From: Gracilaria domingensis
Taxonomy: Eukaryota; Rhodophyta; Florideophyceae; Gracilariales; Gracilariaceae
Assembly: GCA_022539475.1 (NCBI GenBank)
Contig: VCMS01000015.1
Location: forward strand, 248,001 to 312,000
Reading direction: 5' to 3'
Length of the DNA stretch: 64,000 nucleotides
Under the pieces are notes generated by a model, which ran no database searches, was not told the DNA's origin, and saw only the letters and a program-made list of their open reading frames with translations. Shown one piece after another: positions 30,453 to 40,984 of this stretch; position 1 is the stretch's first letter; each line of letters starts with the position of its first letter. A program made the position numbers and the translations under genes.

Positions 30453-31460
30453 ATGCAGGTGCATCCCACAAACGTCGCGCCGCCGAAGATGGCCGTGCCG
30501 CCGAAGCGAGTGTTTGTGAAAGGCGCGCACGGCGACGAGTGCCCGCTGTAGGAGGCCGAGAAGCAGCTGAGGTGTCAGAATGTGTACAGCGTGCGCAATG
30601 CGTTTTGGCAGGCCGAGGATGTGGCGGTGGCGTCTTGGCTGCTGGCCAACCCGCAGCAGAAGTTCCGTCATGGGGCGCACATTGCGCCCAGCGCGTTTGA
30701 TTCGTCGCTGGAGGTGCATGCGGAGCAGCGGCTCAAGGATACGAGCGGCGTGTGGGGCGAGGGCATGTACATGCCGAAGGAGGCGTCTGCGGAAGGCGCG
30801 GAGCCGGGCAAGGACCTGCTTCTGGTGCCGGTGCGGCTGTTTGGAACCAAGTTGGTCGGGTACAGTTTCGGGTGCTCGTCGGCAGTTCGTCGAGAGGACT
30901 TTTGCCCGTACGGAGCGCCCACTAACGCGTTTCTACCGCACTACGTTGGGCGCTTCAGCTTCGACGATGCAAAGAATGATTTGCTGATCGTTGTGCACCA
31001 CGCAAAGCACAACTGCACGGGGATCATCTCGGTGCGGGGCGGTGCGCGACGCGAGCGCAGCATCTACGTGGTGCCGCCCGGCACGTACGACTACAACAAC
31101 CTGCCGTCAAAGGTGATGTCCATGACGCTTGGCGTGGACACCAGGGAGGACTGGGCGCCAAAGTATCAGTTTGCAGTGGGCGCGGACGGACAGGGCGAGT
31201 GGAAGTGGATGATCGAGGCGCTGGCGCGGCTGGAGCGCATGCTCAAGGGGCGCTTCGTGTGCGCGAGCATGCGGCGCGACGACATGGACTGCGAGAGCGG
31301 CGAGGTGCGCAACCGGCGCACGGCCGCCACGGAGAGCGTGTTCGACGTGAAGGACGCCGTGAGCATGCGCGTGTTCCGCGACATGGCCACGCGCTGCTAC
31401 TACTCATACATGTCGGGCGTGAGCGCCGGCGGCGGCAGCGGGCAGCGCCCCCGGCGCTGA
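30453..31460 (+). pseudogene. Unrecognised GC-rich ORF split by an in-frame TAG
   Basis: An ATG at 30453 opens a frame (MQVHPTNVAPPKMAVPPK…) that meets TAG at 30549-30551. It then runs on in the same frame for 303 codons to TGA at 31460, so either the gene carries one nonsense change or the TAG is read through. If the downstream part is translated alone its first codons are GTG or an internal ATG. The downstream product has visible beta-rich, Cys-poor sequence (FRHGAHIAPSAFDSS, GKDLLLVPVRLFGTKLVGYS, HAKHNCTGIISVRGG, YVVPPGTYDYNNLP). No family is recognised. It is much more GC-rich than the flanking DNA and lies within the 14.1-kb insertion. Confidence 0.45.
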
Positions 31461-33109
31461 CGTGCTGCGCCGCGGCCTGCTTCAGCCGTCACCACATTAT
31501 CTGCAGAAGGTAAAGGCGCGCGCAGGGCCGCCATTGAGCGTACGTAAGGCGCGCGCGCGCCGTGTCGAATCACACACCGCCATATTGGCGCGCGGGCCGT
31601 GCCAAAGCGCTCCATCTTGTGTGTGTACACAGCACTCTTTGCACGGCCGCATGTGAAGCGGAGTTTTCTGCACGCGCGTGCATTGCTCTTCAGCTGTTGT
31701 GCCACGCCGGTCCTGCTGGCCCTCCGCACTCCCCTGCAGCGTCAGGCGTCATGCCCACTTTTCGCAAGCGTAAAAGTTTTGCCACCGTGCCGCATCCGCC
31801 TGCCATTGCGCACGTGCTGCTCCACGTCGATGCACGGCGCTCGAGCTGCTGTTTTTCTCCCTCCTCGTCATGAGTACTGCACCGCGTGTGTCCTCCGTAT
31901 AGCATTCTGCGCTGCCGCCTACCTTCTTCGAGGATGCCAGAAGCGCAAAAGTCTACGCGGATGATGTCGCTCATTTGCATCTCTGCGTGCTGGCGCGGGG
32001 GCTTTTGCTAATGTCGCAGCATTGCCGAATGGCTCTCCTCGAATCTGTATTCTAGGTTTTATGACAATCTTCCCGTGCTGCTTTCGGCCTTCGATCGTGC
32101 CCACCTCTTTTCCATCACGCACCTGTTTTACGGCGACTGCCGCGCCGATCGACTGGCGTCCAACATGCTAATCAATCCCATTGCTCCCTTGTATTCTTTG
32201 TGCGTTGGTTACACCGTTTTGCAGGGCCCAAACTGGCTGCATAACGTCTATTGATGCGCGTTTCACGCGCAGTCGCACGAGATGCAGCTGATTGTCAATT
32301 ACTGCTCGCCTGTAATCGCTACGATTATAAGTATCCTCCTACCACCGCACACCGTCCCACAGTTTCTCTTTACTTGCCCTCATGGCGACTACGGCTTCAT
32401 TCAGCATCCCAAACAGGTGATCTTCCTGCACGCGAGCGAGCACGAGACATCTGCCCCCGTTGTACTACTACAGGTGTCACAAGGCAGTCGTGAAATTGAA
32501 AATGCAGTGCAAGGCAAGTCTATTGCTATTTCAGGAAATCACTACCCGTTAGTGATGACATTCGAGTCTCCTGTGGAACAAACCACGGTCAGAATTGGGA
32601 ACAAAGCTGCTGCGACGCTATGCGATGAAAGTGTACTTAGTAACAACGCCTGTGATATGTGATGAAATGTTTCTGATTTGCCGATCACAGCGTCACGTGT
32701 GTTGCGACAGCAATCAAAAACGGAGATGCACAGTTTCAACGCGGGTGCTGGAAGAAATACACCCATTCCGGCAAGCTGTTTCCAGCAACAAAGCGGTTGT
32801 GACCAAGACGGTAGTAGATTTGGGACTGGGCGCCAACAAAACTATCGGTTTGCAGCGGAGACTTTACGATATGAGTAATGCGCTCCGTGTCTGTGTGTCG
32901 TAAAGCAGTACATCATTATTTACATTTGTGCTTCGACTGCTTCGCCGCAAAGCGGCGCCATTTTTCACTTGACTGGAGGTGGAAATCGAAACCTACTTCT
33001 TCTCAGAGAGACACGTCGCCCGCATTCAGTGGATTTTACTCAAATGGACTCCAATTTGCTTAGGGTAGAATACTACAAGCTCCCCACCTCTTCTCTGATA
33101 CCCTCTAGA
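31461..33109. other. Intergenic within the insertion
   Basis: GC falls again to the right. A 126-residue open frame at 32282-32662 (+) has alternating hydrophobic, beta-like sequence (PQFLFTCPHGDYGFIQHPK, SGNHYPLVMTFESPVE) and could be an exon, but lacks other support. Nothing else is seen. Confidence 0.35.
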
Positions 33110-33808
33110 TTACCAAGAGGCTTCTTTGTTTTTGTCGACTTCATCCACTCCCCTATTTTGAATATCCGATTCCTGTCCGGATGCTTGTGATTCACCTTCG
33201 TTATTTTCACCGGCTTTCATTTGTATGGCTGTAGCAACGTCATTATCAGCAGATATACGTAGCACAGTGTCATCGTCTACTACTGGTAGGTTATACACTT
33301 TCAGATAATGATGGAAGCAGCGCACTTCGTTTATATCTTCTTTCAACTCGTATAGGTATCTTCCAAAGCTCGCTGGCGCAACTGAAGATAACGATTCAGG
33401 TTCAGTACTATCGGGTGCTGTCTGTTCAGAATTAGAATCACTGAAGGCTTTCGTCTTGCGTGCTGCGTACCATTTTCGTCTTTTTGCCAGCCTGCTTTCA
33501 CGTTCTTCACTAGTTTCCGACTTCCGTTTCTCCTCATAACGCTTACGGCGATTTTGGTTTTTTTTCTCACGATTGGCACCATTTAATCTCCATAACGTTT
33601 TACGCAAGGACGGAGTGATTGAGTGCATTGGAGTATGAGCAATATTATGCGGCTTTTTGGACTTCACGTGAAAGTGTTCTTCCACATCCGCATTTGAAGA
33701 GATTTTATGCCTAATCACGAGAAGAGTTGTATCTACAGGCACTTTAATCCTATCCAGAGGAAATCCAACATCCTCCGGTATAACTATTTTTCGGTATTCG
33801 ATGGACAT
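33110..33808 (-). CDS. Small basic protein with STPR-like Arg/Lys helix
   Basis: The product is 232 residues. An unrecognised N-terminal ~75 residues is followed by a strongly basic helical stretch near residues 75-115 (NRRKRYEEKRKSETSEERE, SRLAKRRKWYAARK). This resembles the score-and-three-peptide (STPR) type of DNA-contacting repeat seen in some transposon proteins. The C-terminus is acidic (GENNEGESQASGQESD). An open frame of 100 residues lies directly upstream (34113-33811) in another frame and may be an upstream exon. It is transcribed in the same direction as the transposase and lies 3' of it, so a DNA-binding helper role is possible; this is inference. Confidence 0.45.
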   Translation of the reverse strand: MSIEYRKIVIPEDVGFPLDRIKVPVDTTLLVIRHKISSNADVEEHFHVKSKKPHNIAHTPMHSITPSLRKTLWRLNGANREKKNQNRRKRYEEKRKSETSEERESRLAKRRKWYAARKTKAFSDSNSEQTAPDSTEPESLSSVAPASFGRYLYELKEDINEVRCFHHYLKVYNLPVVDDDTVLRISADNDVATAIQMKAGENNEGESQASGQESDIQNRGVDEVDKNKEASW

Positions 33809-33871
33809 ATTCAGATGCTATCGCATTGGTGATGGAGAAGAACTGCTTCACAGGCAAGAGCCATGTTTTCG

Positions 33872-33897
33872 TGTAACGTGCCATATGGCACGTTACA
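33872..33897. repeat. Perfect 26-bp palindrome
   Basis: The 26 bp centred between 33884 and 33885 read identically on both strands (core cgtgccatatggcacg). It lies just upstream of the small basic ORF and downstream of the transposase. A palindrome of this size could be a binding site for a dimeric protein or a cruciform. Confidence 0.95.
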
Positions 33898-34523
33898 AAG
33901 CTCTCTGTCGTGCCGGAAGAGATACACACGTTTCTCTCGATACATACGTGTACCGGATCTGCCGTTTTCAGGATATTTCAGCCGTGTCCAAACTACTCGG
34001 CCGCGTTTGACAAAGGACTTGGGCTGATGTATGATGGTTCTTAGTGCAAGAGACATGGGCCGACGAGCCATGGTGCTTTCGTCAAGTTCCCGATTTTTCA
34101 CATCCCATCTCAAGCGCTATTACGTTGTAATGTTTACGTGATGAACGTTTTTGTGGATATAACTCTGTCTCCGACGATGACACACACTCTTGCAGACACT
34201 CCAATGGACGTTTCTACTTCAAGTTCCTGAAGGGTAGCGCCGCGCCTAATCTCTGTCTGTCTCGGTAAGCCGGTGCGAGGGCCTTACATACTATCTTAGG
34301 TAGTCTACTTGAGGCAAAGCACACTTGTTGGTAATACTGATTATTCACGAAGATGTGGTAACGGCAGAAGTAAGAAGCACACCAACAATTTCTTGCATCT
34401 GGCTCCATCAATGCTTGTATCTAGTGCCCCTAAGGAAGACTTTGTAGATCACGTTTTGGCACAGGAACAATGGGAGAAGCAGGTATCCACCTTGTACTAA
34501 GATTGATTGTCGTTGTTGGTCAC

Positions 34524-37500
34524 TCACTTTACTGAAATTACTCCTTGGAGTGTTTCACGAACGTCTTCAAGTCCCTTCTGGTTCATATCTTTGTCGACAA
34601 AGTAAGTACGACGAGATATACGTAGTACTCCAATATTGCGCTGAATTACTTGGGCCATTTCTGTCGACTTTGATGCCATTCTTCTGCCTTCAGTGAAACA
34701 GACATTCACATCTAGGTCCTGAATTAATCCCTGCTCCCAGGTAACATCCACGAGAACAACATGAACTCGATTTTCCTCATTTTCCCGTTTGGTGGAAAGG
34801 AGTACTTCGAAAATCTTTGTTACGCTTCCGAAATATAAGTCCCGTGACCGTCTTGGAATATGATCATTTCCGGAAGGATTCGAATCCGTCAAACTGAATT
34901 CATGGACATCTTCTGTGCGTATGAAATGCGCAGCGATATAGTGCTTCTGCCGACATCCTGCTCTTTTTGAAGCTCTCTTCTGATAGGCCTCGAAAGTTTC
35001 AATGGAAATCGATCTTTCAGGCTTGTGCACGACAGCGCTTTCATATTCTCTAACTCGATCAATGTGGAAAACAGTTTCAGATCCGAACGTGTCCGTCACG
35101 AATGCGCATATTGCACGATGGCGTTCATGAGTACGCCAATTTGGTTCTGGATCACGATAATTTCCAACACAACTCACGTTGACGCCCAACTCTTCTGCAA
35201 GGTTTGAATTTCCTTGCCGACTCTCTGCCTGAGTCAAATTAGTATCGTACTCACGTTGATCACTGATTTTTATGCTATTGCATGTTAGCTTCATAGCAAG
35301 AAGTCGGAAGTTTTTGTGGAATATGTGAGCGCAAAGATTCGGACTATTTTGGATGCGCTTGCCAATTTCTCCTAGTAGTCTTTCCACGACAAACTGTGAT
35401 GACAAAGGTAACGGACCGCAATGTCGTAAGAGATCAGGAATGTGAAGAACTGCGTGTGAAGAAGGAGTGAAGCAGTGGGCATCTGAATCAGATCCGTAGA
35501 AGAGAACCACATATCTGGTGTACATTTCCTCCACAATTTTTCGCAGGTACTCTACACGGTCGTGTGAGCAGTCGTATTCGAAGCAAATTGTGACCATCTG
35601 TGACGTCAAAACCCAAAGTCGCAAAATTCCCTTCGAAACCTTGTAGCAATGTAAGAAAGGGGTGATATATAACTGGGCATGCCTCTTGAGATCCTCGGCT
35701 TTGTATTTTGATAAGTGTTCCAGGGAAAATGGAGGCCGACCCCAAGAACTTGGAATTCCTTGTGACGAGTTGTACATGGATTCGTTGATTCTACTCAGAG
35801 TTTGCGCGGGGATGCAGTATGCCGGTAACTCTTCTGTATTTGCATGTCTCGGATGTGCAGCGGTTATCAGTTGAAGAACTTTCTTCACCCACCCGAGAAG
35901 AACAAGATGCATCACATCATAAGGGAAGGAATACACATAGTCCAGCTTCAACTTTGAAAGGATTGGTCTTCTTTTGATTCCTGTTCTCTTGATAATTTTC
36001 TTTCTGGAAACTGGACCCAAATCTTTGTGGCTAAGCTTGAGCCACACTTCTCTTACATTGGCATGGCTTCGTTTCTCTGGCATTTCAAGACGAACAAGTT
36101 CAGTCACGGTCGTTGCTGACCTTCTCGCGAGCGCATCGTTGAATGCTTTTCGAGATTTCTCCGGACATGCGCATGATGTTCTCAACTCTTTGATGTACGT
36201 TTTGCTTTTTCTGCAAAACCTGCAGAATATCTGGGCATTATGACCGACATACCCAAAGACCTTGGACGCAGCTGGCCAGTCGGCTGTAAAATATAGCATG
36301 AAGGCCCTTAGAGTTCTAATCTTCCCATCATGGCATGATACTTTTATACCATTCTCCAACGCTTTCAAATCATTCACTAGAGGGTCGAGAAAGGTTTCAA
36401 AGTACGCAGGATCATGTGTTCCAGGTAAAATTGCATGAATGATGGCATTGGAAGCTTTGCTTCTTTCTGAAATTGAGAAATTCAGTATCGTTGACAACAC
36501 TGGCCATGTTGAGACGCCATTACCCATCCTGTCTCTGCCACATTCAAATCCATCCGTGGACAGGGAGAGAAAGACTATCACTTCTTCATTACGGTCCCAC
36601 TCTTTCATTCGAGTGGCATGCTGTCGGAAGAAGAGCTCGCTGTGATAGTAGTCATGCGGAGGTTTTTGCTCCTTTTGGCCTAATAGGAACTCTTTTGCCC
36701 TTTCACAGCCCTTCATAATCTCGTTGAAGTATGCCTTTGCGTTGCAAAGTCCTCGCAAAGCCGAAGATACGCTCAAGTACCAAAACAGCATACCAGTTTT
36801 GCGGAAAGGTGTAGTACAAGTGGGACACACTGTCGCATCTTTTAGCTCACCAGAACGAACAGCATGTCCGTCTCCACAGATAGCGATACTGGATTTCTGG
36901 ATTTGAGAGCGCTTGATGGAATAAGATATCAATGATCGATAGGAAAATCGTGCTGATATCGGACGAGTTCGAATCAAACTATCGATTGCGCGCCTGGATA
37001 TGTTGGAAACTTCCGCACGGAAGATAAAATCTGCAATGCGTTCGAATTCAAACTGTATGTGACTTTTCTCATATAACTCTTGTCCGAAAGCACTGGAATG
37101 AGTTGGGCTACTGCACAATACACCACTGTTCGGAGAACTTCGAAATAGTGTGTCCCGGGAGCAAGAAAGACTGTTTGCATCGTCCGAACGAGTTACGTGC
37201 ACGCGATCTTCTTCATTTTCTTCAATAACTGGGGACCCGTTTTGATCAGCTCTGTGACTGAAAATGTTGCTAGAGTCGGATCTCCAGATATCATTTTCCG
37301 GATTCTTGTTTCCATCTTCCACGATTGGAGAGTGATGGCACTGAATGGAACGCGTAGAACGTAATTCGAACTGCTCAGTATCATCTTTTGAGGCGGTTAG
37401 CCCGAAGAGGTTGGTTGTATGTTCCCATCTCAAAGCTCTCCTGTATGATCTCTGTATATTACTTTGTGGCTGCTCTACTTCTTCAGTGTTCTCGCTACTG

Positions 37501-37589
37501 TCGTCGCTTCGAAGAAACGAAATGGATGGTGTATCTTGGTCATTTTCCCACCGGAACCGCTTTCGACGAGTATGTCGGTACATTTTCAA
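34524..37589 (-). CDS. TNP2/Transposase_21-like (CACTA-type) transposase
   Basis: The product is 1021 residues, single open frame, TGA stop. The first ~250 residues are hydrophilic, Ser/Arg-rich and divergent. A Cys pair (CPTCTTPF) lies near residue 255. The catalytic region follows the En/Spm TNP2 pattern. A first Asp lies in LSLSTDGFECGRD, then STWPVLSTILNFSISE and ILPGTHDPAYFETFLDPL. Next come LRAFMLYFTADWPAASKVFG with the second Asp and a C-x2-C pair (FCRFC). The FPYDVMHLVLLGWVKK block, the HAVLHIPDLLRHCGPLPLSS block and the Glu in FVVERLLGEIGKRIQNS complete it. TNP2 cuts element ends and pastes them elsewhere. The C-terminal ~230 residues are not recognised. It is divergent from the plus-strand ORF at 38141, with about 550 bp between the starts, a usual two-gene layout for such elements. 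Confidence 0.8.
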   Translation of the reverse strand: MKMYRHTRRKRFRWENDQDTPSISFLRSDDSSENTEEVEQPQSNIQRSYRRALRWEHTTNLFGLTASKDDTEQFELRSTRSIQCHHSPIVEDGNKNPENDIWRSDSSNIFSHRADQNGSPVIEENEEDRVHVTRSDDANSLSCSRDTLFRSSPNSGVLCSSPTHSSAFGQELYEKSHIQFEFERIADFIFRAEVSNISRRAIDSLIRTRPISARFSYRSLISYSIKRSQIQKSSIAICGDGHAVRSGELKDATVCPTCTTPFRKTGMLFWYLSVSSALRGLCNAKAYFNEIMKGCERAKEFLLGQKEQKPPHDYYHSELFFRQHATRMKEWDRNEEVIVFLSLSTDGFECGRDRMGNGVSTWPVLSTILNFSISERSKASNAIIHAILPGTHDPAYFETFLDPLVNDLKALENGIKVSCHDGKIRTLRAFMLYFTADWPAASKVFGYVGHNAQIFCRFCRKSKTYIKELRTSCACPEKSRKAFNDALARRSATTVTELVRLEMPEKRSHANVREVWLKLSHKDLGPVSRKKIIKRTGIKRRPILSKLKLDYVYSFPYDVMHLVLLGWVKKVLQLITAAHPRHANTEELPAYCIPAQTLSRINESMYNSSQGIPSSWGRPPFSLEHLSKYKAEDLKRHAQLYITPFLHCYKVSKGILRLWVLTSQMVTICFEYDCSHDRVEYLRKIVEEMYTRYVVLFYGSDSDAHCFTPSSHAVLHIPDLLRHCGPLPLSSQFVVERLLGEIGKRIQNSPNLCAHIFHKNFRLLAMKLTCNSIKISDQREYDTNLTQAESRQGNSNLAEELGVNVSCVGNYRDPEPNWRTHERHRAICAFVTDTFGSETVFHIDRVREYESAVVHKPERSISIETFEAYQKRASKRAGCRQKHYIAAHFIRTEDVHEFSLTDSNPSGNDHIPRRSRDLYFGSVTKIFEVLLSTKRENEENRVHVVLVDVTWEQGLIQDLDVNVCFTEGRRMASKSTEMAQVIQRNIGVLRISRRTYFVDKDMNQKGLEDVRETLQGVISVK

Positions 37590-38140
37590 TTCCTCGCGAA
37601 CATCTAGAAGCCCCTAGTTCCTTTATCTTACGGTCCTCTGGTGATTTGATACTGACCTGAGCGAGCTCGATGTTAATTCAAGGTTCACGATCTCAAATAA
37701 CTTTGCATCGACTTTCAATGCAACAAACATTTTTCCAATTTTCAAACTTTGAAAAATATTTCTTTCAGAAGTAGGGGACGGTTCGACTCAGGAAGACTTG
37801 TCAAGGCTTTCGCTTCGAGCTAGCGTCTTCCAACTCCCGCGCTTCGGACAGCAGCCGCATCAATTAAGAACCGATGTCACTCTCTTCCCGTTCGTCTATC
37901 CTACAATGGCCCGGAACAACAACTCCAGTCAGGCTGCCGTATCTCCTCCATCAACAGCCGCGCTCTTCGGCCACCGATACCATTGCCTTGTCGTGAGGTG
38001 TGTTCTGCCGTTATTCATCCGCACGGAGTTCGAACGTAAGTCTTAAGATATCTAACCTCGTTGTGCTCCTGCACTAGTTTGTGTTCTGACGCAATCCATA
38101 TCCATACAGCCAGCGAGTTGTTTCCACTACCGTTAGCATC
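37590..38140. promoter_or_regulatory. Divergent promoter region of the transposon
   Basis: These 551 bp separate the transposase start from the start of the partner ORF and must hold both promoters. Short AT-rich strings such as ttttccaattttcaaactttgaaaaatatttc near 37731-37761 are seen but no defined TATA box can be assigned. Confidence 0.4.
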
Positions 38141-39577
38141 ATGCCGAACGTTACCGCCGATAGTGCTGTCAACCGCCACTCCCATTCTTTCACCAATGGA
38201 AGCTTCATGGCAACTGCCACCGGGGCAAGCCATCGCAGCGTACCCCGTGATCTCCAAGTCGAGACCGTAGAGCGAGTTCGTGACCACGCACCGCCCCGTG
38301 CATCGATTTCGAACAACGTTCATGATGTTCGTATCGGACCGGAACGAAACGGCAACAGAGATTCACATGAACTTTTGCCCCTAAACTCTGTGCCGATTCC
38401 AACAGCTTCGTGCAAACGGAAGGTGAAGCCTAAAGATCGTCCGGGCTATCCCACTGGCACATTGATCTCCTCCAGAGTTGTTTTCAACCGTTTATATCAG
38501 GAGCGCATGGGAAGGCCACAGCCTTATGATGATAACTTTCCACTGTACACGGAACTTTCAAACGCAGTGAGAGATACAGCTCGTCGATATCTTTACAAGC
38601 GTCTCAAACTCAAGCGAGGGGAGCAAACTTTTCGCGCCATTCGATCTCAATTCTCTTCCCAGCTCATGCAGATTCAGAGAAGCTTGACGGAAACATTTCC
38701 TGTCCTTGGAACTGCCCAGAACCAGTGGATTGTTACCGAACTCATCAAGGAGGCAGTGCAGCGGGACAAAAAAGCCGTTGTGGAGGCAGCCAAGCGAAAC
38801 AAGAAACAGACTGAAGATTCTTCTGCGCCACAGGCAGCAGAACGTAACCAAGACACATTTCTTGAACGTCGCGGTGACAATCATGACGAGGAAGTTCTTC
38901 GGTCGTCTCAGGCTCCAGTACGGCAGAATCAGAATTCCCATAGTTTCGCGGCTACGGGAGTAACGCCTCAGACTACATCTGCTCAGGGCCTAGCGCTTCA
39001 TACTTCCAACTTTAAGACTGCGCAGCGGCGGACTGCAAACGAACAAGAACTGGGGGATAATGAAGGATACGCTGATCATGTAGGGTCTGCGAGTCAAGTC
39101 GATACGGAAGCCAGGCGTTTGCAATCTCAACAGTATGATGATGATGAAATCGTGCCAGTAGCAAATGCTGACAATTCTAATGGCAGCAGCAATTTACTCA
39201 ACGACGAGGAAGACATCATGGACAGCGGTGTCTCTAATGAGATCGAGGAAGATGAAGAAATGTATGATTCAGGCTTATCGGAAGAAGAGGAGGTGGTAGA
39301 TCGCCGACCACGAAAGAATCTGGCACGTAAGCGGGGTAAGGGCAGTATGGCAAATACTCGTACGAAGGGGACTACAGGACTACGCCCGCACCCTGCACGC
39401 GTACAAGCGTCAGTCCGAAGTAAGAAGAGGGCTGGATTGACCGCCAAAGTCAGCAAAACTAGACGGGATCAGAGAGCCAGCCGTCCTCCGAAGTCTCATC
39501 GAGCAAGGCGCAAGGCTCCACAGAAGTGTCTTAGGGCACACCATGACTTGGCTTCTGATTCTGAAGAAGAAGTATAA
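38141..39577 (+). CDS. Transposon partner protein, charged and low-complexity C-half
   Basis: The product is 478 residues, ATG start, TAA stop. A folded-looking stretch near residues 95-225 has conserved-type character (RPGYPTGTLISSRVVFNRLY, DTARRYLYKRLKLKRGEQT, QWIVTELIKEAVQRDKKAVV). The rest alternates acidic (EEDEEMYDSGLSEEEEVVD) and very basic (RKNLARKRGKGS) segments, typical of nuclear or DNA-associated proteins. By analogy with the TNPA partner of En/Spm elements it may bind the subterminal repeats; there is no detectable sequence match to TNPA that I can name, so this rests on position only. Confidence 0.5.
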   Translation: MPNVTADSAVNRHSHSFTNGSFMATATGASHRSVPRDLQVETVERVRDHAPPRASISNNVHDVRIGPERNGNRDSHELLPLNSVPIPTASCKRKVKPKDRPGYPTGTLISSRVVFNRLYQERMGRPQPYDDNFPLYTELSNAVRDTARRYLYKRLKLKRGEQTFRAIRSQFSSQLMQIQRSLTETFPVLGTAQNQWIVTELIKEAVQRDKKAVVEAAKRNKKQTEDSSAPQAAERNQDTFLERRGDNHDEEVLRSSQAPVRQNQNSHSFAATGVTPQTTSAQGLALHTSNFKTAQRRTANEQELGDNEGYADHVGSASQVDTEARRLQSQQYDDDEIVPVANADNSNGSSNLLNDEEDIMDSGVSNEIEEDEEMYDSGLSEEEEVVDRRPRKNLARKRGKGSMANTRTKGTTGLRPHPARVQASVRSKKRAGLTAKVSKTRRDQRASRPPKSHRARRKAPQKCLRAHHDLASDSEEEV

Positions 39578-40305
39578 GTTCTTATCATTATTATCAGAAA
39601 CATGGCTTTTCAAGATCTGATGTTCTGCAACCGGTACCCCAGCCTCGTTTTCTCATATATTCGTTCTCCCAGCGCAATCATTCATGTTATTCTGACATCA
39701 CTATTAGTATGCAATCAGCCTCTTGTTTTGTCACGTTGTCATCCCGTCGGACGACTACGATGCCACTATTAGTCTAATAAAGTGATGTGTTGTTGCAATG
39801 ATGTCGACCTTCTTTGGGTCTCAAAGCGTACTTTCGTTGTTGAAAATGTAACCCTGCAATGGCCATACTGAGACCTGCAATGGATGCCTTCTGGTTTTAA
39901 TACCGCCTACGCTACGATATCAAACGGTACTACATTTCTGGCCTCCTAAAGCACACCTTTAGTTCCTTTTTCGTCTGCTTCTATTGGCCTTCGATTGAAC
40001 ACATGCTATACTACTTGAGTACTAGTTATGGCATCGTTCCGGTCTGAAATGAACCACATTGTACACCGTAGTCGATCTCTTTCTGAAACCATTCTGGCTC
40101 ACATGGATCACATTTTGAGCATATATCTCGGACAGGTTTTGTCCACATTTTGGCAGCACCTTATATGGCAACATATTGGTCACATTTTGGGGACCTCCTT
40201 TCGGCCATGTTTGGCCCATATCTGGATCCGTAATTTGAGGCACGATTTTGTGCCTTTCTCGGCCATATTTGGGACGCATATTGGACTATCAATTTGCCTG
40301 TAGGG
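39578..40305. repeat. Right end of transposon with subterminal repeats
   Basis: Between about 40100 and 40290 the motif cacattttgg or close variants occurs repeatedly: cacattttgag (40109), ccacattttggc (about 40142), cacattttgggg (about 40180), ccatatttggga (about 40262). Related inverted copies (ccaaaatatg, cccaaattttg) lie within 60 bp of the left end at 26202. Clustered subterminal motifs in opposite orientation at the two ends are typical of transposase or partner-protein binding sites in CACTA-like elements. Confidence 0.6.
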
Positions 40306-40306
40306 G

Positions 40307-40984
40307 ATGGTAGGGACGATCAAGAGGGCGATCTCCAAGAAGATTTATGATCAGAATACCGACTCGGTCGAAGTACTCCCCGAGGTTCTGTACGGTTATA
40401 GAACTCGACAAATGAAGGGTGGGTATTCTCCATTTCAACTCATGTATAGAGTACGGCCCCGAATGCATTCGTCAGACCCTTCTTCATTGATAAGCACCCC
40501 CTCCGATGACCATCGGGAGGTCGCACTGCAAGCCTCCACGATTGGGAGGACCACAAGGGTAATACAGCAACCCCATCGCCAAGATGACGAACGTCGCGGA
40601 CATCGGTTCGCTGTTGGTGATCAGGTACTAGTGATACGCGGGGAAGCTCTTAATCCCTCTGTGAAATGGCCATCATTCAAGTCCAAGTTCTATGGACCTT
40701 GTCATATAGTACGAGCCAATCATCCAAGATATATTCTGGTCTCGCCACACCGACGCATGTCCAAAAAGGCATTCAAGCGAGACGCCTGCAACCCTACTAT
40801 CTTAGGCCAAGACACTTGGTTGGCAGAGCACTCCCGCCTGGAAGAAACGCGCAGCCCGAAGCTGCATGCCCTGTTGTTGTACAAGGAGGTCCAAATCCAA
40901 CCAGACCCCCTCCAACTACCTGAGAATTATAGTGGCTGGATGGAGAGTGTCCGAATGGCTTTCACCTGTCAACACGAGCACTAA
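40307..40984 (+). pseudogene. Integrase C-terminal part, right half of split pol
   Basis: The sequence resumes at the codon following the integrase catalytic Glu region: MVGTIKRAISK, then LPEVLYGYRTRQMKGGYSPF and QLMYRVRPRM, standard for the segment after NGRAE in Ty3/gypsy integrases. After this come an integrase C-terminal barrel (FAVGDQVLVIRG, FYGPCHIV) and an undefined tail. No chromodomain is seen. It is in frame with the left half once the 14.1-kb insertion is removed. Confidence 0.85.

Larger units (their letters stand above)
26202..40305. mobile_element. 14.1-kb nested TNP2/CACTA-like DNA transposon with cargo
   Basis: The insertion sits between the two halves of an integrase gene. 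Removing it together with one copy of the flanking GATG joins the halves exactly in frame. GATG is present at 26198-26201 and 40306-40309. The ends form an imperfect inverted repeat: the left starts CCCTATAAGCA and the right, reversed, starts CCCTACAGGCA (9 of 11). Subterminal ccaaaatgtg-like repeats occur at the right end and ccaaaatatg at the left. Inside are a TNP2/Transposase_21-type transposase (minus), a divergent partner ORF (plus), a short basic ORF (minus), a 1002-residue Sel1-like ORF and a GC-rich ORF. A 4-bp duplication and CCCT termini differ from classical CACTA elements (3 bp, CACTA), so the class is uncertain. The transposase could instead belong to a further nested element. 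Confidence 0.6.
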
